A stretch of 53,237 nt of DNA from the NCBI RefSeq assembly GCF_016648105.1, contig NZ_JACVVE010000039.1, forward strand, positions 1-53,237. Reading direction: 5' to 3'. The notes under the pieces were generated by a model. The model saw only the letters and a list, made by a program, of their open reading frames with translations. It ran no database searches and had not been told where the DNA came from. Positions 25,798 to 34,254 of the stretch are shown here, piece by piece. This DNA comes from Pseudomonas sp. S31. GTDB taxonomy: Bacteria; Pseudomonadota; Gammaproteobacteria; Pseudomonadales; Pseudomonadaceae. Each line of letters opens with the position of its first letter. Within the stretch, counting starts at the first letter, position 1. The translations under genes were made by a program, and so were the position numbers.

Positions 25798-26313
25798 GTG
25801 GTAGCCGAAATCGCCACCCGCGACCGCCTGCAGCCTTCGCTGCTCGACCGCCTGACCGACGACGACCCGGGCAACCCGCAGGAAGCCGCCGACAAGCGCG
25901 TGCTCGGCCTGCAACAGCTCAAGGCGTCGGTGCTGCGCGACCTGGCGTGGCTGCTCAACACCACTTCGCTGCTGGACGCCAGCCAGACCCTCGACACCCC
26001 CGCCGGCGCCTCGGTGGTCAACTATGGCCTGCCTGCCCTGGCCGGCAACAGCGCCTCGAACCTCGACCTCAACGTGCTGGAGCGCATCATTCACCAGGCC
26101 ATCGTCACCTACGAGCCACGCATCCTCGCCCACACCCTGAAGGTGCGCGCCCAGGCCGCGCCCGGGCAGATGAACGCCAACGCCCTGAGCTTCGAGATCG
26201 AAGGCGACCTGTGGGCCCAGCCCGCGGCCTTGCCGCTGCTGCTGCAGACCGACGTCGACCTGGAGTCCGGACATGTCAGCGTGGCCCCGGCCGACCGCAG
26301 GAGGCGTGCATGA
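25798..26313 (+). CDS. tssE: TssE, gp25-like baseplate protein
   Basis: 171 residues with the gp25-like pattern: LQPSLLDRLTDDDPGN near the N-terminus, LKASVLRDLAWLLNTTS, VVNYGLPALAG and IIHQAIVTYEPRIL. TssE is part of the baseplate wedge and starts sheath polymerisation. It starts with GTG after a GAGAG-type site; the stop overlaps the tssF start (ATGA). Confidence 0.92.
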   Translation: MVAEIATRDRLQPSLLDRLTDDDPGNPQEAADKRVLGLQQLKASVLRDLAWLLNTTSLLDASQTLDTPAGASVVNYGLPALAGNSASNLDLNVLERIIHQAIVTYEPRILAHTLKVRAQAAPGQMNANALSFEIEGDLWAQPAALPLLLQTDVDLESGHVSVAPADRRRRA

Positions 26314-28172
26314 ACCCGCGCCTGCTGGAGCTGTACAACCAGGAACTGCAGCATATCCGCGAGGGTGCCGCCGAGTTCGCCAAGGAATATCCGAAGATCG
26401 CCGGGCGCCTGACGCTGTCCGGGATCGAATGCGCCGACCCCTACGTCGAGCGCCTGCTCGAAGGCTTCGCCTACCTCACCGCGCGCGTGCAGCTCAAACT
26501 CGACGCCGAGTACCCGACCTTCACCCACAACCTGCTGGAAATCGCCTACCCGCACTACCTGGCGCCGACCCCGTCGATGACCGTGGTGCAATTGCAGACC
26601 GACCCCGACGAGGGATCGCTGGCGGCCGGTTTCCCGCTGCCACGCGGCAGCGTGCTGCGCGCCAACCTCGGTCGCAATTCGCAGACCCCGTGCGAGTTCC
26701 GCAGCACCCAGGCGGTCACCCTGTGGCCGCTGCAAGTAGCCCGGGCCGAGTACTTCGGCAACCCCGGCGCCGTGCTCGGGCGCCTGGCCAGCAGTGTGCC
26801 ACAGGCCCGCGCCGGGCTGCGCCTGACCCTGCGCAGCGGCGCCGAGGTACCGTTCGCCAGCCTGGCGCTGAGCAACCTGCCGCTGTACCTGAACGGCGCT
26901 GACGAAACCCCATTCCGCCTTTACGAGCAACTGCTGGGCTGCGCCTGCGCGGTGTTCGTGCGCGAGCCCGGGGCCGACTGGGTCGAACGCATCCCCGTCG
27001 AGGACGCCCTGCGCCCCTGCGGCTTCGATGACGGCGAGGCGGCGTTGCCGGTGGTACCCCAGGCCTTTCAGGGTTACCGCCTGCTGCAGGAATACTTCGC
27101 CCTGCCGCAGCGCTTCCTGTTCGTCGACTTCGCCGGCCTTGCGCGCGCGGTGCAGCGCTGCAACGGCCAGGAGCTGGAAGTGCTGGTGTTGTTCGAACGC
27201 TTCGAGCAGAGCCTGGAAAGCAGCGTCGGCGCCAGCCAGTTCGTGCCGTTCTGCACGCCGGCGATCAACCTGTTCCCGCGCCGGGTCGACCGCCTGCACC
27301 TGACCGACCGCGTGCATGAACACCATGTGATCGCCGACCGCACCCGGCCCACCGATTTCGAGATCCACTCGCTGCAGCGGGTCACCGGCCACGGCACCGG
27401 CCCCGACCAGGAATTCCTGCCGTTCTACGCCGTGCGCGACCCGTCGCGCTATGGCCGCGACCAGGCCTACTACATCGTGCGCCGCGAGCCGCGGGTACTG
27501 TCCAGCGAACAGCGGCGCAACGGCACCCGTTCCAGCTACATGGGCAGCGAGACCTTCGTCAGCCTGGTCGATGGCCAGCAGGCGCCGTACCGCCACGACC
27601 TGCGCCAGCTGGGCGTCAGCGCCCTGTGCAGCAACCGCGACCTGCCGTTGTTCATGAACGTCGGTGACGGGCGCAGCGACTTCAGCCTGGCCGACAGCGC
27701 CCCGGTCGCTGGCGTGCGCTGCCTCGCCGGGCCGAGCCGGCCCAAGGCCAGCCACGCCCACGACAACCGTGCCTGGCGCCTGATCAGCCAGCTGTCGCTG
27801 AACTACCTGTCACTGGCCGAGCAAGGCCAGGGCGCCGCTGCGCTGCGCGAACTGCTGCGCCTGTACGGCGACCCGCACGACAGTGCCCTGAACCTGCAGA
27901 TCGACGGCCTGCGCGAGGTCAGCAGCAAGCCCTGCACCCGGCGCCTGCCGATGCCCGGGCCGATCGTCTTCGGCCGTGGCCTGGAGATCACCCTGACCTT
28001 CGACGAAAACGCCTTCCGTGGCACCGGCGTGTTCCTGCTCGGGGCCGTGTTCGAGCGTTTCCTGACCCGCTACGTGTCGATCAACAGCTTCACCGAAACC
28101 GTGCTGCGCACCAGCGAACGTGGCGAGATCATGCGCTGGACCGCCAAGCCCGGGCGCAGGCCGATCCTGTGA
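26310..28172 (+). CDS. tssF: TssF, baseplate wedge protein
   Basis: A 620-residue TssF. It begins MNPRLLELYNQELQHIREGAAEFAKEYPKIAGRL, followed by DPYVERLLEGFAYLTARVQLKLDAE, both typical. The open frame extends further upstream, but that part is tssE in another frame. The ATG at 26310 has AGGAGG upstream and overlaps the tssE stop. It overlaps tssG at the end (GTGA). TssF forms the wedge complex with TssG. Confidence 0.94.
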   Translation: MNPRLLELYNQELQHIREGAAEFAKEYPKIAGRLTLSGIECADPYVERLLEGFAYLTARVQLKLDAEYPTFTHNLLEIAYPHYLAPTPSMTVVQLQTDPDEGSLAAGFPLPRGSVLRANLGRNSQTPCEFRSTQAVTLWPLQVARAEYFGNPGAVLGRLASSVPQARAGLRLTLRSGAEVPFASLALSNLPLYLNGADETPFRLYEQLLGCACAVFVREPGADWVERIPVEDALRPCGFDDGEAALPVVPQAFQGYRLLQEYFALPQRFLFVDFAGLARAVQRCNGQELEVLVLFERFEQSLESSVGASQFVPFCTPAINLFPRRVDRLHLTDRVHEHHVIADRTRPTDFEIHSLQRVTGHGTGPDQEFLPFYAVRDPSRYGRDQAYYIVRREPRVLSSEQRRNGTRSSYMGSETFVSLVDGQQAPYRHDLRQLGVSALCSNRDLPLFMNVGDGRSDFSLADSAPVAGVRCLAGPSRPKASHAHDNRAWRLISQLSLNYLSLAEQGQGAAALRELLRLYGDPHDSALNLQIDGLREVSSKPCTRRLPMPGPIVFGRGLEITLTFDENAFRGTGVFLLGAVFERFLTRYVSINSFTETVLRTSERGEIMRWTAKPGRRPIL

Positions 28173-29182
28173 GCACGCTGGAGGCCATGCAGGCCGAGCC
28201 CTGGGAGTACGACTTCTTCCAGGCCCTGCGCCGTCTCGAGGCGGAAAACCCCGCGCTGCCGCGCTTCGGCCACTCGCTGCGCCTGGCCGACGAGCCGGTA
28301 CGCCTGGGCCAACGCCTGGACTGCGGCTTCGCCCCGGCGACCTTGGCCTCGGTCAGCGCGGCCGACCACCGGCCGGCGCGTCTGGAGCAGTTCTTCTTCG
28401 GCCTCGGCGGCCCCAACGGCCCGCTGCCGCTGCACCTGACCGAGTACATGCGCGAGCGCCAGCGCAACCACGGCGACTCGACCAGCAAGGCCTTCCTCGA
28501 CGTCTTCCACCACCGCCTGCTGAGCCTGTTCTACCGGGCCTGGGCGGAGGCGCGGCCAACCGTCAGCCACGACCGCCCCGGCGATGACTACTGGGCTGCA
28601 CGCCTGGCGGCGCTGAGCGGCCGTGGCCAACCCGAATTGCAGGGCCACGGCCCGCTGGCCGATACCGCCAAGCTGCACTGGTCCGGCCACCTGAGCGCGC
28701 AGACCCGCTACCCCGATGGCCTGTGCAGCATCCTGGCCGGTTACTTCGGCGTGCCGGTGACACTGGAGGAATACGTCGGCCAGTGGCTCGAGCTGCCCGA
28801 GCGCAGCCAGCTCGGCGTGCGGGCCAATCGCCTGGGCGTGGACCTGTGCCTGGGCCGCTACGCCTGGGACCGCCAGCACAAGTTCCGGCTGTGCCTCGGC
28901 CCGCTCAGCCTCGAGCAGTACCACGCCCTGCTGCCCGGTGGGCAGGCCTTCGGCGAGCTGACCGCCTGGGTGGCCGAGTACCTGGGCCAGGAGCTGGACT
29001 GGGACCTCAACCTGATACTCGCGCAGGACCAGGTGCCCGCGCTGCAACTCAATGCCGGCCAACGCCTGGGTTTCGATACCTGGCTAGGCCACCCCTCGCA
29101 CGATGCACGCGACCTCAAGCTGGCCCGGTATTACGCCGAGCAGTCGAGCGCCGCCCCAACAAGGAACCAGGACCATGGGTGA
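28169..29182 (+). CDS. tssG: TssG, baseplate wedge protein
   Basis: A 337-residue TssG with the usual N-terminus (AEPWEYDFFQALRRLEAENP), LEQFFFGLGGPNGPLPLHLTEY, and a C-terminal domain with RLGVDLCLGRYAWDRQHKFRL. Starts with GTG overlapping the tssF stop and ends eight bases into clpV. It completes the TssEFG wedge, to which TssK docks. Confidence 0.93.
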   Translation: MSTLEAMQAEPWEYDFFQALRRLEAENPALPRFGHSLRLADEPVRLGQRLDCGFAPATLASVSAADHRPARLEQFFFGLGGPNGPLPLHLTEYMRERQRNHGDSTSKAFLDVFHHRLLSLFYRAWAEARPTVSHDRPGDDYWAARLAALSGRGQPELQGHGPLADTAKLHWSGHLSAQTRYPDGLCSILAGYFGVPVTLEEYVGQWLELPERSQLGVRANRLGVDLCLGRYAWDRQHKFRLCLGPLSLEQYHALLPGGQAFGELTAWVAEYLGQELDWDLNLILAQDQVPALQLNAGQRLGFDTWLGHPSHDARDLKLARYYAEQSSAAPTRNQDHG

Positions 29183-31850
29183 AATCAGCCGCGCCGCGCT
29201 GTTCGGCAAACTCAACAGCGTCGCCTACAAGGCCATCGAGGCCGCCACGGTGTTCTGCAAGCTACGGGGCAACCCCTATGTCGAGCTGGTGCACTGGCTG
29301 CACCAACTGCTGCAATTGCCGGACAGCGACCTGCACCGCATCGTGCGCCAGTTCGATGTCGAGCCGGCGCGCCTGGCACGCGACCTGACCGATGCCCTGG
29401 ACCGCCTACCGCGCGGCTCGACCTCGATCACCGACCTGTCCTCGCAGGTGGAGGAAGCGGTCGAGCGCGGCTGGGTGTACGGCAGCCTGATGTTCGGCGA
29501 AAGCCAGGTGCGCACCGGCTACCTGCTGGTCGGCATCCTCAAGACGCCGAGCCTGCGCAATGCCCTGCTGGGCTTGTCGAGCGAATTCGCCAAGCTGAAG
29601 ATCGAGGCCTTGAGCGAGCGCTTCGACGAATACGTCGGCGACTCGCCGGAAAACCACCTGGCCGCTACCGATGGCTTCAGCGCCGGCGTGCCAGGTGAAG
29701 CCAGCGGCGCCGTGGCCCCGGCGGCGATGGGCAAGCAGGAGGCGCTGCAGCGCTTCACCGTCGACCTCACCGAGCAGGCCCGCAGCGGCAAGCTCGACCC
29801 TATCGTCGGCCGCGACGAGGAGATCCGCCAACTGGTCGATATCCTCATGCGCCGCCGACAGAACAACCCCATCCTCACCGGCGAGGCTGGCGTCGGCAAG
29901 ACCGCGGTGGTCGAAGGCTTCGCCTTGCGCATCGTCGCCGGTGACGTGCCACCGGCGCTCAAGGACGTCGAGCTGCGCAGCCTGGACGTCGGCCTGCTGC
30001 AGGCCGGCGCGAGCATGAAGGGCGAGTTCGAACAGCGCTTGCGCCAGGTGATCGAGGACGTGCAGGCCTCGCCCAAGCCGATCATCCTGTTCATCGACGA
30101 AGCCCATACCCTGGTCGGTGCTGGTGGCGCCGCCGGCACTGGCGATGCGGCCAATCTGCTCAAGCCGGCCCTGGCCCGTGGCAGCCTGCGCACGGTGGCA
30201 GCGACCACCTGGGCCGAGTACAAGAAGCACATCGAGAAGGACCCGGCGCTGACCCGGCGCTTCCAAGTGGTGCAGGTGGACGAGCCGAGCGAGGCCAAGG
30301 CGCTGCTGATGATGCGTGGCGTGGCCTCGACCATGGAAGCCCACCACCAGGTGCAGATTCTCGACGAAGCGCTGGAAGCCGCGGTGAAACTGTCGCACCG
30401 CTACATTCCGGCGCGCCAGCTGCCGGACAAGTCGGTGAGCCTGCTCGACACCGCCTGCGCCCGCGTGGCCATCAGCCTGCACGCGGTGCCGGCCGAGGTC
30501 GACGACAGCCGCCGCCGCATCGAGGCGCTGGAAGTGGAGCTGGCGATCATCGCCCGCGAAGCGGCCATTGGCGTAGCCACCGGGCAGCGCCAGGCCCAGG
30601 CCGACACGCAACTGGCCGAGGAACGCCAACGCCTGGCCGGGCTGGAAAGCCGCTGGGCCGAAGAGAAGGCCCTGGTCGACCAACTGCTGGCGACCCGCGC
30701 CCAACTGCGCGAGCAGGTGGGCGTGGTGGATCAGGAGAGCGAGGTGCAAGGCAGCCACGAACTGCGTGAAACCCTGGTCGGCCTGCAAGCGCGCCTGAGC
30801 GCCCTGCAAGGCGAAAGCCCGCTGATCCTGCCGACCGTGGACTACCAGGCGGTGGCTTCGGTGGTGGCCGACTGGACCGGCATCCCGGTCGGGCGCATGG
30901 CGCGCAACGAGATCGAGACCGTGCTCAACCTCGACAGCCACCTGGCCAAGCGCATCATCGGCCAGGACCACGCGCTGGAGATGATCGCCAAGCGCATCCA
31001 GACCTCGCGCGCTGGCCTCGACAACCCGAACAAGCCGATCGGCGTGTTCATGCTCGCCGGCACCTCGGGCGTGGGCAAGACCGAGACCGCCCTGGCCCTG
31101 GCCGAGGCGCTGTACGGCGGTGAACAGAACCTGATCACCATCAACATGAGCGAGTTCCAGGAAGCCCACACCGTCTCTACCCTCAAGGGCGCGCCACCCG
31201 GCTACGTCGGCTACGGCGAAGGCGGTGTGCTGACCGAAGCGGTGCGCCGCCGGCCGTACAGCGTGGTGTTGCTCGACGAGGTGGAAAAAGCCCACCCGGA
31301 CGTGCACGAGATCTTCTTCCAGGTGTTCGACAAGGGCGTGATGGAGGACGGCGAAGGCCGCCAGATCGATTTTCGCAACACCCTGATCCTGCTCACCACC
31401 AACGCTGGCACCGAATTGATCGCCCGCACCTGCAACGACCCCCAGGCCCTGCCCGACCCGGACGCGGTGGCCAGCGCGCTGCGCCAGCCGCTGCTGGAGA
31501 TCTTCCCACCGGCGCTGCTCGGGCGCCTGGTGACCATCCCCTACTACCCGCTCAGCGACGCCATGCTCAAGGCCATCACCCGCCTGCAACTGGAGCGCAT
31601 CCGCAAGCGCGTGGAGAGCACGCACAAGGTCGGCTTCAGCTTCGACGAGGGCGTGGTCGAGCTGATCGTCTCGCGCTGCACCGAGACCGAGAGCGGTGGC
31701 CGCATGATCGACACGATCCTCACCAACGGCCTGCTGCCGGACATGAGCCGCGAGTTCCTCACCCGCCTGCTCGAAGGCCAGCCGCTGGCCAGTGTCCGCA
31801 TCAGCCGCCGCGACAACGACTTGCACTATGACTTCGGCGCCGCCGACTGA
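29175..31850 (+). CDS. clpV: ClpV (TssH), sheath-disassembling AAA+ ATPase
   Basis: 891 residues. The N-terminal domain that binds TssC is followed by two AAA+ modules with intact Walker A motifs GEAGVGKT (236-243) and GTSGVGKT (629-636), Walker B IILFIDEAHT and VVLLDEVEKA, and the middle coiled domain (about 450-540). ClpV extracts TssC from contracted sheaths so subunits are reused. The open frame starts upstream, but ATG at 29175 (after AGGAACCAGGACC) matches the family start. Confidence 0.95.
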   Translation: MGEISRAALFGKLNSVAYKAIEAATVFCKLRGNPYVELVHWLHQLLQLPDSDLHRIVRQFDVEPARLARDLTDALDRLPRGSTSITDLSSQVEEAVERGWVYGSLMFGESQVRTGYLLVGILKTPSLRNALLGLSSEFAKLKIEALSERFDEYVGDSPENHLAATDGFSAGVPGEASGAVAPAAMGKQEALQRFTVDLTEQARSGKLDPIVGRDEEIRQLVDILMRRRQNNPILTGEAGVGKTAVVEGFALRIVAGDVPPALKDVELRSLDVGLLQAGASMKGEFEQRLRQVIEDVQASPKPIILFIDEAHTLVGAGGAAGTGDAANLLKPALARGSLRTVAATTWAEYKKHIEKDPALTRRFQVVQVDEPSEAKALLMMRGVASTMEAHHQVQILDEALEAAVKLSHRYIPARQLPDKSVSLLDTACARVAISLHAVPAEVDDSRRRIEALEVELAIIAREAAIGVATGQRQAQADTQLAEERQRLAGLESRWAEEKALVDQLLATRAQLREQVGVVDQESEVQGSHELRETLVGLQARLSALQGESPLILPTVDYQAVASVVADWTGIPVGRMARNEIETVLNLDSHLAKRIIGQDHALEMIAKRIQTSRAGLDNPNKPIGVFMLAGTSGVGKTETALALAEALYGGEQNLITINMSEFQEAHTVSTLKGAPPGYVGYGEGGVLTEAVRRRPYSVVLLDEVEKAHPDVHEIFFQVFDKGVMEDGEGRQIDFRNTLILLTTNAGTELIARTCNDPQALPDPDAVASALRQPLLEIFPPALLGRLVTIPYYPLSDAMLKAITRLQLERIRKRVESTHKVGFSFDEGVVELIVSRCTETESGGRMIDTILTNGLLPDMSREFLTRLLEGQPLASVRISRRDNDLHYDFGAAD

Positions 31851-31861
31851 CAGGATCGACC

Positions 31862-33799
31862 ATGCTGTTCACGCAGTTCACGCGCCTGGCGCAGATCAAC
31901 AGCCCGCTGGGGCCAGACAAGCTGATCCTTGCCGAGATGGGTGGCAGCGACGAGCTCGGCCGGCCGTTCGACTACGAACTGCGGCTGACCAGCGACGACC
32001 CGGCCATCGATCTCAACGCCTTGCTGGGCAAGCCGATGTGCCTGAGCGTGCAACAGAGCCTGGGTACCTTGCGGCACTTTCACGGCATCGTCGCGCGCTG
32101 CAGCCAGTCGGTGGACCAGGGCCAGTTCGCCAGCTACCGGGTCACCCTGCGCCCATGGCTGTGGCTACTCACCCGCACCAGCGACTGCCGCATCTTCCAG
32201 CACCTGAGCGCACCGCAGATCATCAAGCAGGTGTTCCGCGACCTGGGGTTCTCGGACTTCGAGGATGCCTTGAGCCGCAGCTATCGCGAGCGCGAATACT
32301 GCGTGCAGTACCGCGAGACCAGCTTCGATTTCGTCAGCCGGCTGATGGAGGAAGAAGGCATCTACTACTTCTTCCGACATGAGCAGGAGCGGCATGTGTT
32401 GGTGCTGGCCGATGCCTATGGCGCCCACCTGCAGGCGCCGGGCTACGAGAGCGTGCCGTTCTACCCGCCGGACGGGCAGCACCGCGAGCGCGACCACATC
32501 AACGACTGGCACCTGGCCCAGGAGGTCCAGCCCGGTTCGCTGGAACTCAACGACTACGACTTCCAGCGCCCCAGCGCGCGCATCGACGTGCGCTCGGCCA
32601 TGCCGCGCCCGCACCAGGCCGGCGACTACCCGCTGTACGACTACCCAGGGGCCTACGCGCAGAGCCAGGACGGCGAACATTACGCGCGCACCCGCCTGGA
32701 GGCGCTGCAGAGCCTGCACGAGCGGGTCGAGCTGCGCGGCAACGCCCGCGGCCTTGGCAGCGGCCACCTGTTCAGCCTCAGCGGCTTCAGCCGCCAGGAC
32801 CAGAACCGTGAGTACCTGATCGTCGCGGCCCGCTATTACGTGCACCAGGAGCGTCTGGAAAGCGGCACCGGCAGCAGCGACGCGCAGTTCGAGAGCAACC
32901 TCAGTTGCATCGACGCGCAACAAACCTTCCGCCCCGAGGGCAGCACCGTGCGGCCGATCGTCAAGGGGCCGCAGACGGCAGTGGTGGTCGGCCCGGCTGG
33001 CGAAGAGATCTGGACCGACCAGTACGGCCGGGTCAAGGTGCACTTCCACTGGGACCGCCACGACCAGTCCAACGAGAACAGCTCGTGCTGGATCCGCGTG
33101 TCGCAGGCCTGGGCCGGCAAGAACTGGGGTTCGATGCAGATCCCACGGATCGGCCAGGAAGTGATCGTCAGCTTCCTCGAAGGCGACCCCGACCGGCCGA
33201 TCATCACCGGCCGGGTCTACAACGCCGAGCAGAGCGTGCCCTACGACCTGCCTGCCAACGCCACCCAAAGCGGCATGAAGAGCCGCTCGAGCAAGGGCGG
33301 CAGCCCGGCCAACTTCAATGAAATCCGCATGGAGGACAAGAAAGGGGCCGAGCAGCTGTACGTGCATGCCGAGCGCAACATGGACACCGTGGTCGAGCAG
33401 AACGAGACGCTGGCGGTGGGCATCAACCGCAGCCAGACGGTCGGCATGCTCGAGACCATCACCATCGGCCAGGACCGCATTCGCGCCGTGCGCCGCGACG
33501 ACATGCTGCTGGTCGGCGCCAGCAAGACCGACAGCGTCAGCACCAGCTACCTGATCGAGGTGGGCGAAAACCTGCGCCTGGTCTGCGGCAAGAGCGTGAT
33601 CGAGCTCAATGCCAGCGGGCAGATCAACATCAGCTGCGAGCAGTTCAGCTTCCATGCCAAGCAGGACGGCGAGATCAACACCGACGGCACCCTCGACCTC
33701 AACGTCGGCAGCGGCGCGCAGACCGCGCCCGACAAGCAGGGTGTGAAAAAGACCATCGACGACTCGGTGAAGGCGATCTTCTCCGGCTCCGACCAGTAA
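31862..33799 (+). CDS. vgrG: VgrG (TssI), tube spike protein
   Basis: 645 residues, no extra effector domain. The gp27-like head (LFTQFTRLAQINSPLGPDKLIL, YRETSFDFVSRLMEEEGIYYFF) is followed by the gp5-like OB fold (DQYGRVKVHFHWDRH, SCWIRVSQAWAGKNWG, IPRIGQEVIVSFLEGDPDRPIITGRVYN) and a beta-helix needle. The VgrG trimer caps the Hcp tube and takes the PAAR domain of the Rhs effector encoded two genes downstream. It is 11 bp after clpV and 11 bp before the Eag gene. Confidence 0.94.
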   Translation: MLFTQFTRLAQINSPLGPDKLILAEMGGSDELGRPFDYELRLTSDDPAIDLNALLGKPMCLSVQQSLGTLRHFHGIVARCSQSVDQGQFASYRVTLRPWLWLLTRTSDCRIFQHLSAPQIIKQVFRDLGFSDFEDALSRSYREREYCVQYRETSFDFVSRLMEEEGIYYFFRHEQERHVLVLADAYGAHLQAPGYESVPFYPPDGQHRERDHINDWHLAQEVQPGSLELNDYDFQRPSARIDVRSAMPRPHQAGDYPLYDYPGAYAQSQDGEHYARTRLEALQSLHERVELRGNARGLGSGHLFSLSGFSRQDQNREYLIVAARYYVHQERLESGTGSSDAQFESNLSCIDAQQTFRPEGSTVRPIVKGPQTAVVVGPAGEEIWTDQYGRVKVHFHWDRHDQSNENSSCWIRVSQAWAGKNWGSMQIPRIGQEVIVSFLEGDPDRPIITGRVYNAEQSVPYDLPANATQSGMKSRSSKGGSPANFNEIRMEDKKGAEQLYVHAERNMDTVVEQNETLAVGINRSQTVGMLETITIGQDRIRAVRRDDMLLVGASKTDSVSTSYLIEVGENLRLVCGKSVIELNASGQINISCEQFSFHAKQDGEINTDGTLDLNVGSGAQTAPDKQGVKKTIDDSVKAIFSGSDQ

Positions 33800-33810
33800 C
33801 GAGACCTCCC

Positions 33811-34245
33811 ATGAGTTATCGCGTCAACGAATTCCGCCTGGCCCTGCCCGATGCCGCCGTGCAGGACAGCAGCATCAACATCCTGCGTTTCGAGGCGCTG
33901 GCCACCTCGCTGATCGTCAGCCGCAGCCTGCTGGCCGAGGGCGAGACCTTGCAGAGCAATTTCGACGGCCAGTTGCAGCGCCTGCAGCAGCAGGTCAAGG
34001 ACCTGCGCCTGCAGCCCGCCCAGGCCACGCAGGTGGGAGCCGGGCCGGTGATCGAGGCCATCGAGCTGAGCAGTCAGTTCAGCAAGGGCCAGGAGAAGGT
34101 CTACCAATACCAACTGGCCCTGGTGCTGCCCGGCACGCGCAAGATGTTCGCCCTGAGCTACGTCAAGGCCAGCCCCTTGGGCGCCGCCGAAGCTGCGCAC
34201 TGGGCCGCCATCAAGCAGTCGCTCGACTTCGACAACCTCGGCTGA
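33811..34245 (+). CDS. Eag-type (DUF1795/DcrB-like) chaperone for the Rhs effector
   Basis: A 144-residue soluble protein of the DUF1795 type (MSYRVNEFRLALPDAAVQDSSINILRF, QLQRLQQQVKDLRL, FALSYVKASPLG). Eag proteins bind and shield the N-terminal transmembrane segments of PAAR effectors and load them on VgrG. The position directly between vgrG and the PAAR-Rhs gene, nine bases before the latter, fits exactly. No catalytic residues are expected. Confidence 0.88.
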   Translation: MSYRVNEFRLALPDAAVQDSSINILRFEALATSLIVSRSLLAEGETLQSNFDGQLQRLQQQVKDLRLQPAQATQVGAGPVIEAIELSSQFSKGQEKVYQYQLALVLPGTRKMFALSYVKASPLGAAEAAHWAAIKQSLDFDNLG

Positions 34246-34254
34246 CCCAGCGCC

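Noticed and set aside
31862..33799. Evolved VgrG with an effector domain
   Set aside because: The protein ends soon after the needle region; the last ~60 residues are a short acidic/lysine tail with no recognisable domain.
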